Below, one piece after another: positions 63,590-64,000 of a stretch of 64,000 nucleotides of DNA. Numbering within the stretch: position 1 is the first letter of the stretch; every line of letters begins with the position of its first letter. The translations under genes were made by a program, and so were the position numbers. The stretch spans positions 1,116,001 through 1,180,000 of the forward strand of contig NZ_CP099399.1 of assembly GCF_024721175.1 (NCBI RefSeq), read 5' to 3'. This stretch comes from Rhizobium sp. Pop5. GTDB lineage: Bacteria; Pseudomonadota; Alphaproteobacteria; Rhizobiales; Rhizobiaceae. The notes beneath the pieces are model-generated. The model worked only from the letters and a program-made list of their open reading frames with translations. It was not told where the DNA came from and ran no database searches.

Positions 63590-64000
63590 CTAGCCTTTTG
63601 CCGTGGGTGCGACCTCCTGCCCGATCGCCCACAGGAATGCTGCCATTTCCCGAGCAATGGCAGTGACTGTGATGACCTTCGGCTTGCCTGCCGCCATCAG
63701 CTTGCGATACCGCGCGCAAAGCCTCACTTGGCCTTTCCAGGCAATCTCTCGAACTGTCCTCGGTAATCCCTCTAGCCGGGTCTGGATCTTCGGACTTACA
63801 CGTGCGGGGAAGCGATACGTCCAGGCGCCTTCGATGAGGACCCGACGCACCCTTGCGTTGCCCGCCTTGGTGATCCCGCCCCGCTTGATCCGTGCGCCGG
63901 TTGAGCTCTCCGATGGCACGAGACCGAGATAGGCCATCAGCTGACGAGGATTGTCAAAGCGCCTGACATCGCCGATTTCGACGACAAAGGTAACCGCCGT
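63590..64000 (-). mobile_element. IS110-family transposase, 3' part
   Basis: The frame is open from the window edge to the stop at 63590 (136 residues visible). It carries the Transposase_20 C-terminal domain: VRRFDNPRQLMAYLGLVPSESSTGARIKRGGITKAGNARVRRVLIEGAWTY. The SSTG serine after YLGLVPSE is where IS110 recombinases place their catalytic Ser. The N-terminal DEDD domain lies outside the window. IS110-type elements are guided by a bridge RNA from a non-coding end. Confidence 0.9.

Overview
The window looks like a chromosomal segment of a fast-growing root-nodule Rhizobium (R. leguminosarum/R. etli group). I base this on the GC-rich codon use, an ldtR/ldtP pair, a bcsN-bcsA-bcsB-celC cellulose operon followed by a large repeat-type protein, a Mg-type HemB, and two Rhizobium-type intergenic repeats. 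No plasmid replication, nodulation, nitrogen-fixation, phage or CRISPR genes were seen.

Layout. 1-5.3 kb: bpt (cut by the left edge), an RDD membrane protein, hemB, a small membrane protein, the MarR regulator ldtR and its L,D-transpeptidase partner. 5.4-11.9 kb: glyA-nrdR-ribD-ribE, then three genes on the opposite strand (GNAT, cupin, exported protein), then ribH-nusB. 12-19.5 kb: proton-pumping pyrophosphatase hppA, bamE, a cytochrome bc1 chaperone, yceD-plsX-fabH-ihfA and a MerR regulator. 19.5-22 kb: a receiver-only protein facing a hybrid histidine kinase, and a small exported protein. 22.4-31.5 kb: the cellulose operon, with three overlapping gene junctions. 31.5-34 kb: a HAD phosphatase, tRNA-Pro(GGG) and a patch of small poorly characterised genes. 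34-41.4 kb: a carbohydrate-use locus with a ROK repressor, a six-hairpin glycosidase and a sugar ABC transporter (binding protein plus two permeases, no ATPase), interrupted by a GNAT gene on the other strand. 41.4-49.7 kb: six polysaccharide genes (polymerase/ligase, initiating phosphoglycosyltransferase, GT4 glycosyltransferase, OPX export lipoprotein, PCP co-polymerase, Acetyltransf_6-type protein). 49.8-59.3 kb: housekeeping (DUF2842, ctaA, TauE/SafE, argC, speB, a frameshifted monooxygenase, VOC protein, rpsI/rplM, LysR, DUF1127, enoyl-CoA hydratase, EamA). 59.8-64 kb: an exported protein, a CoA-binding protein, metY, a membrane protein, and the end of an IS110-family transposase cut by the right edge.

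The strongest biological theme is surface attachment. A c-di-GMP-responsive cellulose synthase operon and a compact six-gene polysaccharide locus lie about 10 kb apart. The second locus has the composition expected of the unipolar polysaccharide/glucomannan adhesin loci of Agrobacterium and Rhizobium; that identity is an inference. Its PCP carries a nucleotide-binding domain whose Walker motifs look destroyed. Other points worth following: a palindromic repeat inserted in frame into ribD, a likely one-base frameshift in an antibiotic-biosynthesis-monooxygenase-type gene, several perfect palindromes near regulators, and the carbohydrate locus, whose substrate is unknown.
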